NCBI RefSeq assembly: GCF_040892545.1
Contig: NZ_CP156079.1
Coordinates: 186,001 to 250,000 of the forward strand
Direction of reading: 5' to 3'
Length of the DNA stretch: 64,000 nucleotides
From: Paracidovorax avenae
GTDB lineage: Bacteria > Pseudomonadota > Gammaproteobacteria > Burkholderiales > Burkholderiaceae_C
Part shown: positions 27,041-35,498 of the stretch, one piece after another
How the letters are laid out: every line of letters starts with the position of its first letter
Numbering within the stretch: position 1 is the first letter of the stretch
The notes under the pieces: generated by a model
Seen by the model: only the letters and a program-made list of their open reading frames with translations
Database searches by the model: none
What the model was told of the DNA's origin: nothing
Translations under genes and position numbers: made by a program

Positions 27041-27138
27041 GCGGTCCACAGAGCCTCCCTGGCGGCGTTGCCGCATCTTGCCGTGGCGCTGCCACTGTCT
27101 GCGATGCGGCGCCTTGCCAGAGAGGCTCTGTGGACCGC
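27041..27138. repeat. 98-bp imperfect hairpin element
   Basis: The arms are 27041-27077 and 27103-27138. The first 17 bases of each arm (GCGGTCCACAGAGCCTC) are perfectly complementary, and a second perfect block (GCCGCATC/GATGCGGC) lies near the loop. The element fills most of the 164-bp gap between gentisate dioxygenase and fumarylpyruvate hydrolase. No clear target-site duplication flanks it. It may be a small mobile hairpin, an mRNA-stability element or a partial terminator. Confidence 0.7.
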
Positions 27139-27198
27139 TCACGAGCGTGACCCGCCTTCCCTCTTTGAACGATCCATTTCTCCGAAAGAAAAAACACC

Positions 27199-27897
27199 AT
27201 GGCTTTCGTGTTTCCTGTTCCTCCTACCGTGGCCGTGCCTGTCGTGGGCACATCGGATGCCTTCGCCGTGCGGCGCGTCTATTGCGTGGGGCGCAATTAC
27301 GCGGCCCATGCGCGGGAGATGGGGTTCGATCCGGACCGCGAGCCGCCGTTCTTCTTCTGCAAGCCGGCCGATGCGGTGATTCCCGTGGCCTATGGCGAGA
27401 CGCTGCGGCTGCCGTATCCGGTGCGCACCGACAACTTCCATTACGAAGCGGAACTGGTCGTCGCCATCGGCAAGGCCGGCAGCGACATCCCGCGCGAGAA
27501 GGCGCTGGAGCACGCCTGGGGCTATGCCGTGGGCCTGGACATGACCCGCCGCGACCGGCAGATGGAGATGCGCCAGATGGGCCGCCCCTGGGAGATCGGC
27601 AAGGCCTTCGATGCCTCCGCGCCCATCGGCCCCATCCACCGCGCGAGCGACGTCGGCCACTTCGAGCAGGCCGGCCTCTGGCTCACCGTGAACGGCGCGG
27701 ACCGCCAGCGCAGCGACGTGTCGCACCTGATCTGGTCGGTGGCCGAGACCATCGCGGATCTTTCCACGTATTTCCGCCTGGAGCCCGGCGACCTGATCTA
27801 CACCGGCACGCCCGAAGGCGTGGGCCCGGTGGTGCGCGGCGACCGCATGGTGGTGGGCGTGGAGCGCCTGGGCGAACTGGCGGTGGACGTGTTCTGA
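27199..27897 (+). CDS. nagK: fumarylpyruvate hydrolase (FAA-hydrolase family)
   Basis: A 232-aa member of the fumarylacetoacetate hydrolase superfamily. It hydrolyses fumarylpyruvate to fumarate and pyruvate, the last step of the gentisate pathway. Diagnostic parts are YCVGRNYAAHAREMG, FFFCKPADAV, the metal-binding Glu pair in FHYEAELVVAIGKAG, GYAVGLDMTRRDRQ and YTGTPEGVGPVVRGD. It sits between the dioxygenase (after the hairpin) and the isomerase (15 bp later), which fixes its role. The ribosome site (GAAAGAAAA) is weak. The name nagK follows the naphthalene/gentisate cluster usage. Confidence 0.93.
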   Translation: MAFVFPVPPTVAVPVVGTSDAFAVRRVYCVGRNYAAHAREMGFDPDREPPFFFCKPADAVIPVAYGETLRLPYPVRTDNFHYEAELVVAIGKAGSDIPREKALEHAWGYAVGLDMTRRDRQMEMRQMGRPWEIGKAFDASAPIGPIHRASDVGHFEQAGLWLTVNGADRQRSDVSHLIWSVAETIADLSTYFRLEPGDLIYTGTPEGVGPVVRGDRMVVGVERLGELAVDVF

Positions 27898-27912
27898 AGC
27901 GACGGCGACACC

Positions 27913-28554
27913 ATGCAGCTCTACAGTTTCTTCAACAGCTCCACCTCGTACCGGGTGCGCATCGCCCTGGCGCTCAAGGGACTGCCGGCCGATTACCACG
28001 GCGTGAACATCCGCACCGGCGAGCACCGCGCGCCGGGCTATGCCGAACTGAACGCTGCGCGCGTGGTGCCCACGCTGGTGGACGGCGACTTCACCCTGGG
28101 CCAGTCCATGGCCATCCTGGACTACCTGGACCAGCGCCACCCCGAGCCGCGCCTGATCCCGCTCGAACCCCGCCTGCGCGCCCGCGTGCTGGAGCTGGCG
28201 AATGTCGTCGCCTGCGACATGCACCCGGTGAACAACCTGCGCATCCTGAAATACCTGCAGGGCCCGCTGGGCTTGAGTGCGGCGCAGAAGGACGCCTGGT
28301 ACGCCCACTGGGCGGCGGAGGGCTTCGCTGCCGTGGAGCAGTTGCTGGTGCGGCATGGCGGCACAGGCCCCTGGTGCTTCGGCGACGCGCCCACGCTGGC
28401 CGATGTGTGCCTGGTGCCGCAGGTGGCGAATGCCCTGCGCGCGGGCTGCGACCTCGCGCCCCATGCGCGCGTGATGGCCGTGCACGCGCATGCGGAGCAG
28501 CACCCCGCCTTCATCGCCGCGCGGCCGCAGGCGCAGCCGGATTACCAGCCATGA
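27913..28554 (+). CDS. nagL: maleylpyruvate isomerase (GST zeta fold)
   Basis: A 213-aa glutathione-dependent isomerase of the zeta-class glutathione transferase fold. It converts maleylpyruvate to fumarylpyruvate. The active-site motif FFNSSTSYRVRIALALKG is at residues 5-22. RVVPTLVDGDFTLGQSMAILDYLD is the thioredoxin-fold glutathione site, and WCFGDAPTLADVCLVPQV is the helical-domain landmark. It begins 15 bp after the hydrolase stop in the same operon. The sequence alone cannot separate it from maleylacetoacetate isomerase; the gentisate neighbours decide it. Confidence 0.92.
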   Translation: MQLYSFFNSSTSYRVRIALALKGLPADYHGVNIRTGEHRAPGYAELNAARVVPTLVDGDFTLGQSMAILDYLDQRHPEPRLIPLEPRLRARVLELANVVACDMHPVNNLRILKYLQGPLGLSAAQKDAWYAHWAAEGFAAVEQLLVRHGGTGPWCFGDAPTLADVCLVPQVANALRAGCDLAPHARVMAVHAHAEQHPAFIAARPQAQPDYQP

Positions 28555-28626
28555 GTTGACAGGCCGCCACCCCACGGGCCCAGGCCACAGGCCGGGCTTC
28601 CATCCACAAGAACGGAGCGAGACAAA

Positions 28627-29952
28627 ATGACCCCATCCATGGCCGCCGGCATCCCGGCGGCAGACCGCGCCGCCTTCGGGCCGCTGCAGCTGCGCGTGAC
28701 GCTGCTGTGCGCCATCGTCGCCATGCTCGATGGCTTCGACACCCAGTCCATCGCCTACGTGGCGCCGCGCATCGCGGAAGACTGGGGCCTCAAGGCCTCC
28801 GAGTTCGGCCCGATCTTCGCAGCGGGCCTGTTCGGCCTCATGGCCGGCGCCTTCCTGCTCAGCCCGGCGGCGGACCGCTGGGGCCGCAAGAAGGTGATCC
28901 TGCTGTCCACCTGCATCTTCGGCCTGTTCGCGCTGCTCACCGCCTGGGCCACCAGCATGAACGAGCTGCTGGCCTACCGCTTCATCACCGGCGTGGGCCT
29001 GGGCGCCGCCATGCCCAACATCATCGCGCTGACCAGCGAATACGCGCCGCAGCGCCTGCGCGCCACGCTGGTCACGGTGATGTTCTGCGGCTTCCCGCTG
29101 GGCTCCACGCTGGGCGGGCTGGTCTCCAGCTGGCTCATCGCGCATTTCGACTGGCACTCGGTCTTCGTGCTGGGCGGCGTGCTGCCGCTGCTGCTCCTGC
29201 CGGTGCTGGCCGCGCTGCTGCCCGAATCGCTGCGCTACCTGGCCGCCAGCGGTGCCGCGCCCGCGCGCTACGAGCCGATCGTGCAGAGCGCCTACCCGGG
29301 CGAGGACCCTGCCACGGTGATGGCCGGGCTGCGCGGCGAGGCCGCGGGCGTGCAGGGCGGTTTCTCGGTGTTCGAGCTGTTCCGCCACGGCCGCCTGCCC
29401 ACCACCGTGCTGCTGTGGCTGGCCTTCTTCATGAACCTGCTGGTCATGTACTTCCTGGTCAACTGGCTGCCCACGCTGCTCAAGAGCGCCGGCCTGCCGC
29501 TGGAAAAAGCCATTCTCTCCACCGCCATGCTCAACCTGGGCGGCGTGGTGGGCGCGCTCGCGCTGGGCCGGCTCATCGACCGGTTCAGTGCCTATACGGT
29601 GCTGGGTGCCGCCTATGCGGCCTCGGCTGCGTTCATCGGCCTTATCGCCTTCAGCGGGCAGAACCTCACGGGCCTGCTGGCGGGCGCCGCGCTCTCGGGC
29701 TTCGGCGTGGTGGGCGCGCAAATCGGCTGCAACGCACTGGCCGCCGCCATCTACCCCACCCACATCCGCGCCACCGGCGTGGGCTGGGCGCTGGGCGTGG
29801 GGCGCATCGGCGCCATCGTCGGCCCGCTGGCCGGCGGCGCGCTGCTGGCCGCGGCATGGACGCCGTCGTCCATCATCCTCGTGGCCGCCGTGCCGGCGGT
29901 ACTGGCGGCCGTGGCCGTGGTGCTGCTCGGGCGCGTGCGGCGGGGCGCCTGA
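28627..29952 (+). CDS. MFS aromatic acid:H+ symporter (AAHS family)
   Basis: A 441-aa inner-membrane transporter with 12 predicted spans. The AAHS signature MLDGFDTQSIAYVAP lies in the first span, where the acidic residue is needed for aromatic acid uptake. The loop motif SPAADRWGRKK lies between spans 2 and 3, and FITGVGLGAAMPNIIAL and YPTHIRATGVGWALGVGRIG are further family landmarks. It follows the isomerase by 72 bp in the same direction, with GGAGCGAGAC before the ATG. It is likely to import 3-hydroxybenzoate, gentisate or a similar acid. Confidence 0.93.
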   Translation: MTPSMAAGIPAADRAAFGPLQLRVTLLCAIVAMLDGFDTQSIAYVAPRIAEDWGLKASEFGPIFAAGLFGLMAGAFLLSPAADRWGRKKVILLSTCIFGLFALLTAWATSMNELLAYRFITGVGLGAAMPNIIALTSEYAPQRLRATLVTVMFCGFPLGSTLGGLVSSWLIAHFDWHSVFVLGGVLPLLLLPVLAALLPESLRYLAASGAAPARYEPIVQSAYPGEDPATVMAGLRGEAAGVQGGFSVFELFRHGRLPTTVLLWLAFFMNLLVMYFLVNWLPTLLKSAGLPLEKAILSTAMLNLGGVVGALALGRLIDRFSAYTVLGAAYAASAAFIGLIAFSGQNLTGLLAGAALSGFGVVGAQIGCNALAAAIYPTHIRATGVGWALGVGRIGAIVGPLAGGALLAAAWTPSSIILVAAVPAVLAAVAVVLLGRVRRGA

Positions 29953-30030
29953 CAGGGATTGTCCGGGCCCGCCCACTGCCGGGCCGGCATGGCATCGCAG
30001 CTGGAGACAAGCACCCAAGAAAGGCAGCCC

Positions 30031-30969
30031 ATGGACGACGGCCTTCGCACCTGGACCACCGATTCCGTTCCCCCCGCGCAGCGGGCCGACTACTGGGTCG
30101 GCGCCGTCTGCGACTGCTTCCTCGACATGGAGGTGCAGCCCGGCCAGCGCGACGCGTTCTCCGCCACGCTCACCTCCGTGCCCTGCGGGGGGCTGCGCGT
30201 CAACCGCGTGAGCGGCGGGGCGCAGCGCGTGCGCCGCACGCAGCAGGCCATCCGCCGCGGCGCGGGCGACAACTTCTACTACCTGCTCTGCAAGGAGTCC
30301 GCGCCCTGCCATGTCGCGCAGGACGATGCCGGCGCCGCGCGCCTGCTGCCGGGCGACCTGGCGCTGATCGACTCGCGGCGCCGCTACCTGCTGGAGTTTC
30401 CGGAGGCGGTGGACACCGCCTCCATCCAGATCCCGATCGGCTGGCTGGACACCTGGCTGCCCGCCGCCGACCGCTGGCTGGGCCGCCGCGTGGACGGCGC
30501 CACGGGCTGGGGGAGGGTGCTGAGCGCCTACGTGGGCCAGCTGTGCGCCGAGCGGCCGGAACGGCTGGCCGCGCTGCAGGCCGAGCACCTGGGCGGCCTG
30601 CTGTCCCTGGCCTGCGGCCCCGTGCCCGAGGCGCCGCCGCGCACCGGCCTGCTGCCGCGCATCGAACAGTGCGTGCGCGAGCGCTGCTGCGAGCCCGGGC
30701 TCACCGCCGCCCACGTGGCCGATGATGTCGGCGTGTCGCTGCGCACGCTGCACCGCGCGCTGTCGTCGGGTGGCACCACCTTCGCGGTGCTGCTCATGCG
30801 CGAGCGCATGGCCGTGGCGCAGCGCATGCTGCACGCACCCTCGCACAGGCACCTGACGGTGGCCGAGATCGGACGGCGCGCGGGCTTCCTGGACCCGTCG
30901 CACTTCGCGCGCGCCTGCCGGCAGTGGTGCGGCAGGACGCCCGCGCAGGAGCGCGCCCGGGCTGCGTGA
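30031..30969 (+). CDS. AraC-family transcriptional regulator
   Basis: A 312-aa regulator with an N-terminal sensing domain of the FeaR/AraC-binding-like type (WTTDSVPPAQRADYWVGAVCDCF, and later YYLLCKESAPCHVAQDDAGAARLLPGDLALIDSRRRY). A C-terminal AraC double helix-turn-helix lies at about residues 215-310 (AAHVADDVGVSLRTLHRALSSGGTTF and RRAGFLDPSHFARACRQWCGRTPAQER). An earlier in-frame ATG at 29959 exists, but 30031 follows AGAAAGG. It lies 78 bp after the aromatic-acid transporter, so it may control it or respond to the same acids. No operator is obvious. Confidence 0.9.
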   Translation: MDDGLRTWTTDSVPPAQRADYWVGAVCDCFLDMEVQPGQRDAFSATLTSVPCGGLRVNRVSGGAQRVRRTQQAIRRGAGDNFYYLLCKESAPCHVAQDDAGAARLLPGDLALIDSRRRYLLEFPEAVDTASIQIPIGWLDTWLPAADRWLGRRVDGATGWGRVLSAYVGQLCAERPERLAALQAEHLGGLLSLACGPVPEAPPRTGLLPRIEQCVRERCCEPGLTAAHVADDVGVSLRTLHRALSSGGTTFAVLLMRERMAVAQRMLHAPSHRHLTVAEIGRRAGFLDPSHFARACRQWCGRTPAQERARAA

Positions 30970-31003
30970 ATGGAAGAGGCGATGCCATTGCGGGGCGTGA
31001 ACG

Positions 31004-31987
31004 TCACCAGGGCCAGGCCACCGGCAGCCCGAGCCCGGCGGCGTCCGCCTGCTGCTGCACCAGCCGGGCCACGGTCAGGTCCTGCAGGGCCAGGCCCGTC
31101 ATGTCGAACAGCGTGATGTCTTCGGGCTGCCGATCCACGGAGGCGCTACCCCGCATCACATCGCCGATTTCCGTGCATGCGGTCCCGGGGGCCCATTGCA
31201 TCTCGCCGATCTGGCGGGCCTGGGCCTCGTCATCGACGTAGATCCGGGCCTTGTCCAGCAGGCCTTGCGGCGCTTCGCGCTTGCCACGGGTGTCGGCGCC
31301 CACGCAGTTCAGGTGCGTGCCGGGGCGCACGGCGTCCAGGTCGAAGAGCGGCCCGCCGCCCGGCGTCGCGGTGATCACCACGTCGCTCGCGGCCACGTCC
31401 GCGTTGCGGTCGGTCGAATGGCGCAGCAGGCATTGCCTCGCGAACCGCTGCTCGAATGCCGGGTCGGGCCGGCCGTCGGCCGTCACGTACCGCACGTCCC
31501 GCAACTGCGGCAGCAACCGCAGGGCGTAGGTGAGCTGCACGCCGGCCTGCACGCCCGTCCCGAACAGGCACAGCCGCCGGCTGTCCGGGCGCGCCAGCAG
31601 CGCCAGGCCGTGGCCGCCCGCGGCACCGGTGCGCGCCGTGGTGATGGCGTTGCCGTCGATCAGGCAGGTGGGCCGGCCGGTGGCGGGGTCGATCAACAGG
31701 ATCGTGGCCTGGTGCGGCTCGCCGCCGAGCGCACGGTTGGAAGGCCAGAACCCCGCCGCCTTGAAGCCGAGCAGCCCCTGCGAGGGCACGTCGCCGGACT
31801 TGATGCCGAAGATGCCGCCCGTCTCCAGGCGCTCGCGCACCACCGGGAACACCCGGCCGGCCCGCTCGCTGTGCAGGACGAAGGCCTCGCGCACGGCGGC
31901 CAGCACGCCCTCCGGCTGCAGCAGCTGTTCCACGTGGTCCTTCGTGAGCAGCAGCAGCCGCGCATCCCGTGTGGTGGAGGCCGTCAT
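31004..31987 (-). CDS. ornithine cyclodeaminase/mu-crystallin family protein
   Basis: A 327-aa NAD(P)-binding enzyme of the ornithine cyclodeaminase/mu-crystallin family, which makes or reduces cyclic or plain imines of amino acids. The N-terminal LLLTKDHVEQLLQPEGVLAAVREAF and KAAGFWPSNRALGGEPHQATILLIDPATGRPTCLIDGNAITTARTGAAG blocks are the family core. The dinucleotide site is LCLFGTGVQAGVQLTYAL. Its ATG overlaps the stop of the threonine-synthase-like gene by 4 bp (ATGA), so the two proteins are made together. DauB and SbnB are family members with such paired roles. The substrate is not determined. Confidence 0.9.
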   Translation of the reverse strand: MTASTTRDARLLLLTKDHVEQLLQPEGVLAAVREAFVLHSERAGRVFPVVRERLETGGIFGIKSGDVPSQGLLGFKAAGFWPSNRALGGEPHQATILLIDPATGRPTCLIDGNAITTARTGAAGGHGLALLARPDSRRLCLFGTGVQAGVQLTYALRLLPQLRDVRYVTADGRPDPAFEQRFARQCLLRHSTDRNADVAASDVVITATPGGGPLFDLDAVRPGTHLNCVGADTRGKREAPQGLLDKARIYVDDEAQARQIGEMQWAPGTACTEIGDVMRGSASVDRQPEDITLFDMTGLALQDLTVARLVQQQADAAGLGLPVAWPW

Positions 31988-33111
31988 GCGAACATCTCCG
32001 CGATGGCATCGGCATTCTTGATGCCGGTGGCCGTCAGGATCACCACCGTCTCCTCGCTCTCGCGGACCGTGCCGGCCTGGATCAGGTGGTCGAGCCCGGC
32101 GATCGCCGTGGCAGACGTGAGTTCGGGCAGCAGGCCCGTGCGCGCCGCCTTCCCGAGCGCATCGACGATGGCCTGCTCCTGCAGCGCCACGGTGGCGCCG
32201 CCGGTGGCCTGCACCGCCGAGACGAGCTCCCGCAGCCGCAGGGGGTGCGCAATCGCCGTTCCCTCGGCCACCGTCTTGCGCACCTCGCGCGCCACCGGCG
32301 TCGTCACGCCCGCCTGGAAGCTCGCGTCGATCGGCGAGCAGTTCAGCGGCTGGCAGACGTACAGGCGCGGCATCTTCGCGATCTGGCCCGCGCGCAGCAG
32401 TTCCGAGAACGCCATGAAGCACCCCAGCACGTTGCTGCCGGCGCCGGCGGGCATGACGATGTTGTCCGGCGCGCGGAAGTTCAGGTCTTCCCAGATTTCG
32501 TAGCCGATCGCCTTCGTGCCTTCGAGGAAGAAGGGCTGCCAGTTGTGGCTCGAATAGAAGATGTGGGCCGATTGCCGCACCGCCTCGTCCTCGCAGGCCT
32601 GGCGCGGCCCCTCCACCAATTGCACTTCCGCCCCGTAGGCACGCATTTGCGCGATCTTCGGCTTCGAGGCATAGGCCGGCGCGAGGATCTTCACCCGCAT
32701 GCCGCCCGCGGCACCGTACGCGGACACCGACGCACCGCCGTTGCCCGAGCTGTCCTCCAGCACCGCATCGACGCCCTGCTGGCGCAGCACGGAGAGCATC
32801 ACCGTGGTGCCGCGGTCCTTGAAGCTGCTGGTCGGGTGGAACCATTCGAGCTTGAAATGTGGCCGGTGGGCACCCCATTCCTTCTGCACGAGGGGCGTGC
32901 AGCCCTCGCCCATGGAGATCGGGCGCGCGACGTCCAGCGGCAGCGATGCCCGGTAGCGCCACTGGGAGCGGCAGGTGCGGTCGATGTCGTCGCGCGACAT
33001 GCCGGGCTGCGGCGTGATCAGCAGCGGCTTGCGGTCTTCGGAGCACCACCGCGGCACGTCCAGGGGGTAGGTCCGGCCGCTGGCCGGGTCGATGTAGAGC
33101 GAAGTCGTCAT
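31984..33111 (-). CDS. PLP-dependent threonine-synthase-like enzyme
   Basis: A 375-aa fold-type II PLP enzyme. The opening is like threonine synthase (MTTSLYIDPASGRTYPLDVPRW), with a short Cys-containing lead, then GEGCTPLVQKEWG and the PLP lysine in HPTSSFKDRGTTVML. EDSSGNGGASVSAYGAAGG is the phosphate and cofactor loop, and MPAGAGSNVLGCFMAF follows. Family members act on threonine, phosphohomoserine, serine or diaminopropionate; the Asn/Gly-rich SSGNGG suits an eliminase or synthase. It is translated with the ornithine-cyclodeaminase-like protein and diverges from a DauR-like regulator, so it probably handles an amino acid that the partner reduces. Confidence 0.9.
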   Translation of the reverse strand: MTTSLYIDPASGRTYPLDVPRWCSEDRKPLLITPQPGMSRDDIDRTCRSQWRYRASLPLDVARPISMGEGCTPLVQKEWGAHRPHFKLEWFHPTSSFKDRGTTVMLSVLRQQGVDAVLEDSSGNGGASVSAYGAAGGMRVKILAPAYASKPKIAQMRAYGAEVQLVEGPRQACEDEAVRQSAHIFYSSHNWQPFFLEGTKAIGYEIWEDLNFRAPDNIVMPAGAGSNVLGCFMAFSELLRAGQIAKMPRLYVCQPLNCSPIDASFQAGVTTPVAREVRKTVAEGTAIAHPLRLRELVSAVQATGGATVALQEQAIVDALGKAARTGLLPELTSATAIAGLDHLIQAGTVRESEETVVILTATGIKNADAIAEMFA

Positions 33112-33193
33112 GTCTCGGTTCTCCTGCAATCGGATGTGGATGATAAATCCAGAATTAGACAATATGTTTGGGATCCCGATCAACTGACCAATG

Positions 33194-33210
33194 CTGGATA
33201 AAATGTCCAG
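33194..33210. promoter_or_regulatory. CTGGA-N7-TCCAG dyad abutting the dauR-like start
   Basis: A perfect 5-bp inverted repeat with a 7-bp spacer ends directly before the ATG at 33211. A further TCCAG lies at about 33150 in the same 99-bp divergent gap. The position suits autoregulation by the DauR-like protein, and it also leaves that gene without a ribosome site. Confidence 0.35.
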
Positions 33211-33843
33211 ATGAAGAAGAAGGCGCACACCGCGGAGCAGCAGGCCATCCTCGAACAGGTCCAGCACATCGCCTCCGCGCTGGGAGAGACGTTCGCGCCG
33301 TTCACCGAGGTCGTGCTGCACGACCTGCGGTCGCCCCGGCACGCGATCCTCGCCATCCACAACAACCTGTCCGGCCGGAAGGTCGGTGATCCCGCGACGG
33401 AACTGGGCCTGGCCCGCATCGCGGACGACCAGTACCCCCAGGTGCTGGCCAACTACGCCAACCAGTTCGCCGACGGCCGCCGCGCCAAGAGCACCTCGAT
33501 CGGCATCAAGGATTCCGAAGGGCACTACTTCGCCGCGCTGTGCCTGAACGTGGACATGACCGTCTTCCGCGGGATCGCCACCATGATCGAGCAGTTCTCC
33601 GCCATCGGCGAAGACGGCCGCAAGGAGACGCTCGACACGGGCAATGCCGACGCGCTGCGCGACCGCATCGACCGATTCGCGATGACGCTCGCCACCACGC
33701 CCCGCGCGCTGCGCACCGAGCAGCGGCGCGAACTGCTGCAGACGCTCAAGGGCGAAGGCTTCCTGGAGATCAAGCGCTCCATGGACACGGTGGCCCAGCA
33801 CCTGGGCGTGTCCCGGGCCACGGTGTACAACGACATCCGGTAG
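33211..33843 (+). CDS. DauR/YheO-like transcriptional regulator
   Basis: A 210-aa regulator with an N-terminal PAS-like YheO domain (about residues 15-125; FTEVVLHDLRSPRHAILAIHNNLSGRKVGDPATELG is diagnostic). A C-terminal HTH_22 domain ends in KRSMDTVAQHLGVSRATVYNDIR. The best-known relative is DauR, repressor of the D-arginine catabolic genes dauAB in Pseudomonas. Here it diverges from a PLP enzyme and an ornithine-cyclodeaminase-like enzyme. DauB is also of that second family, so control of amino acid catabolism is likely. The ATG has no clear Shine-Dalgarno sequence. Confidence 0.9.
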   Translation: MKKKAHTAEQQAILEQVQHIASALGETFAPFTEVVLHDLRSPRHAILAIHNNLSGRKVGDPATELGLARIADDQYPQVLANYANQFADGRRAKSTSIGIKDSEGHYFAALCLNVDMTVFRGIATMIEQFSAIGEDGRKETLDTGNADALRDRIDRFAMTLATTPRALRTEQRRELLQTLKGEGFLEIKRSMDTVAQHLGVSRATVYNDIR

Positions 33844-33943
33844 CCGCCTGGCACCTTGCGTCCGCCGGCCTGGCACGCAGCGGCCATCCGCGGCCCTGCC
33901 GCCGGGCCACCATGGGTCTCCCACAACACAAGGAGACAACGAC

Positions 33944-34672
33944 ATGGCGGACACCTATGTACTGGTCCACGGCGCCTGGCACACGGGCGAAACCCTGGCG
34001 GCGACGGCGAAATACCTGCGCGCGCGCGGCCACACCGTGCACTGCCCCACGCTGCCGGGCAACCGCCCCGGCGACGGCACGGCCCCGCTGGGCCTGCAGG
34101 ACGCGATCGACGGGCTGGTGCAGTTCCTGGAATCGAACGACCTGAAGGACGTGCGCCTGGTCGGCCACAGCTATGGCGGCATGCTGCTCTCGGGCGCGGC
34201 CGACCGCGTGCCCGAACGCATCCGGCGGCTGGTGTACGTGAACGCCTTCGTGCCGCTGCCCGGTGAATCCCTGGCCGACATGGCGCCGCCTTACTACCGC
34301 GCGATGTTCGAAGGCATCGCGGCCGCCAGCGGCGGAGGGGTGCAACTGCCCTACGAGGTCTGGCGCGAATCCTTCATCAACGACGCCGATGCGGACCTGG
34401 CGCGCACCACCTATGCGCTGCTGCACCCGCAGCCGCTGCGCTGCCTGACCGACCCCATCACCCTGTCGCAACCCACTGCGGCGCTGGCGCTGGGCAAGTC
34501 GTACCTGAACTGCCGTGAGGACACCGCGCTGCCCCACAGCCTGGCCTGGCATCCGCGCCTGTCGGAGCGGCTCGGCCTGTTCCGCTACGTGGAGGCCAGC
34601 GGCAGCCACGAGGCGCTGTTCACCGACCCGGAAGGCTTCGCGCGCGGCATCGAGCGCGCCGGGCGGGATTGA
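33944..34672 (+). CDS. alpha/beta hydrolase (hydroxynitrile-lyase/methylesterase group)
   Basis: A 242-aa alpha/beta hydrolase. The N-terminal YVLVHGAWHTGETL oxyanion-hole loop, the nucleophile elbow GHSYGG (about residues 74-79) and the terminal His in ASGSHEALFTDPEGFA resemble the plant SABP2/hydroxynitrile-lyase group, which includes methyl salicylate esterases. No transmembrane or signal segment is seen. AAGGAG precedes the ATG at 33944. It follows the dauR-like gene by 100 bp and precedes the ompW gene by 43 bp. An esterase role on a small plant or aromatic ester is plausible, but only inferred. Confidence 0.88.
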   Translation: MADTYVLVHGAWHTGETLAATAKYLRARGHTVHCPTLPGNRPGDGTAPLGLQDAIDGLVQFLESNDLKDVRLVGHSYGGMLLSGAADRVPERIRRLVYVNAFVPLPGESLADMAPPYYRAMFEGIAAASGGGVQLPYEVWRESFINDADADLARTTYALLHPQPLRCLTDPITLSQPTAALALGKSYLNCREDTALPHSLAWHPRLSERLGLFRYVEASGSHEALFTDPEGFARGIERAGRD

Positions 34673-34715
34673 TCTGCAAGGCCGGCACACGGACATCCAT
34701 TCAGGAGACGACACC

Positions 34716-35453
34716 ATGCAAGCCATCGCACGCCACACGCACGCCGCCGCTGCCTTCGCAGCCGCCGTCGGCTGCCTCATCGTTGCGCAGCCCGCCCAGG
34801 CCCAGACACAGACGCAGCCACAACAAACCACACAGGCCATAGCGCGAACGCCATCGGCGGACCTGTCTGCGCCATCCCCCTGGCGCATCTACGCCGGTGC
34901 TGCGCACATCGGCTTCAGCACCTCGGCCGAGGTGCGTGCCGGCGGCCAGCTCGTGCCCGGCGCAAATGCCGAAGCGGATTCCAACACCAGCCTCGGCTTC
35001 GGCGCCATCTACGACTTCCACCCCGGCTGGAGCGCCGAAATCGCCCTGGGCCTGCCGCCCACCACCGCCCTCAAGGGCACCGGTACCCTGAGCAGCGCGG
35101 GCACGCTCGGCAAGGTGAAATACGGCCCCGCCGTGCTCTCCGTGCGCCGCCACCTGTGGGAAGACGGCCCCGTGCGCCCCTACATCGGCGCGGGCATCAA
35201 CTACACCCTGGTGCTGGAGTCGCGCGATGGCTTCGTGTCGAACCTTCACGTCAAGAACGGCGTGGGCCCGGTGCTGCAGGCCGGCTTCGAAGTGCCGATC
35301 GACCGGCGCTGGAGCTTCTTCGTCGATGCGAAGAAGATCTGGCTGAAGACCACGGCGACCGGCACGCTGCCCGCGCTGGGCGGGGCGCCGGCGCATGCGA
35401 AGGTGCGGCTGGATCCGCTGGTGGTGACGGCGGGGGTGAGTTATCGGTTCTGA
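34716..35453 (+). CDS. ompW: OmpW-family outer membrane protein
   Basis: A 245-aa outer-membrane beta barrel of the OmpW family, 8 strands, thought to let small hydrophobic molecules cross. A signal peptide covers about residues 1-30 (AAAVGCLIVAQPAQAQ). The mature part begins after a low-complexity Gln/Thr stretch with SPWRIYAGAAHIGFS. Family blocks are ANAEADSNTSLGFGAIYDFHPGWSAEIALGLPP, RPYIGAGINYTLVL, DRRWSFFVDAKKIWLKT and a closing VTAGVSYRF with the terminal Phe. A CAGGAG site precedes the ATG. Its position after the esterase suggests the two are co-expressed. Confidence 0.92.
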   Translation: MQAIARHTHAAAAFAAAVGCLIVAQPAQAQTQTQPQQTTQAIARTPSADLSAPSPWRIYAGAAHIGFSTSAEVRAGGQLVPGANAEADSNTSLGFGAIYDFHPGWSAEIALGLPPTTALKGTGTLSSAGTLGKVKYGPAVLSVRRHLWEDGPVRPYIGAGINYTLVLESRDGFVSNLHVKNGVGPVLQAGFEVPIDRRWSFFVDAKKIWLKTTATGTLPALGGAPAHAKVRLDPLVVTAGVSYRF

Positions 35454-35498
35454 GAGTCGGGCTGCGATACGCCTTTTGCTTTTCTGTTCCGTGCAGGA

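Noticed and set aside
27139..30903. A very long open frame on the minus strand across the gentisate operon
   Set aside because: It is a by-product of high GC content opposite well-supported genes (dioxygenase pathway, transporter, AraC). Its translation is low-complexity and rich in His, Gly, Arg and Ala, with no recognisable domain.
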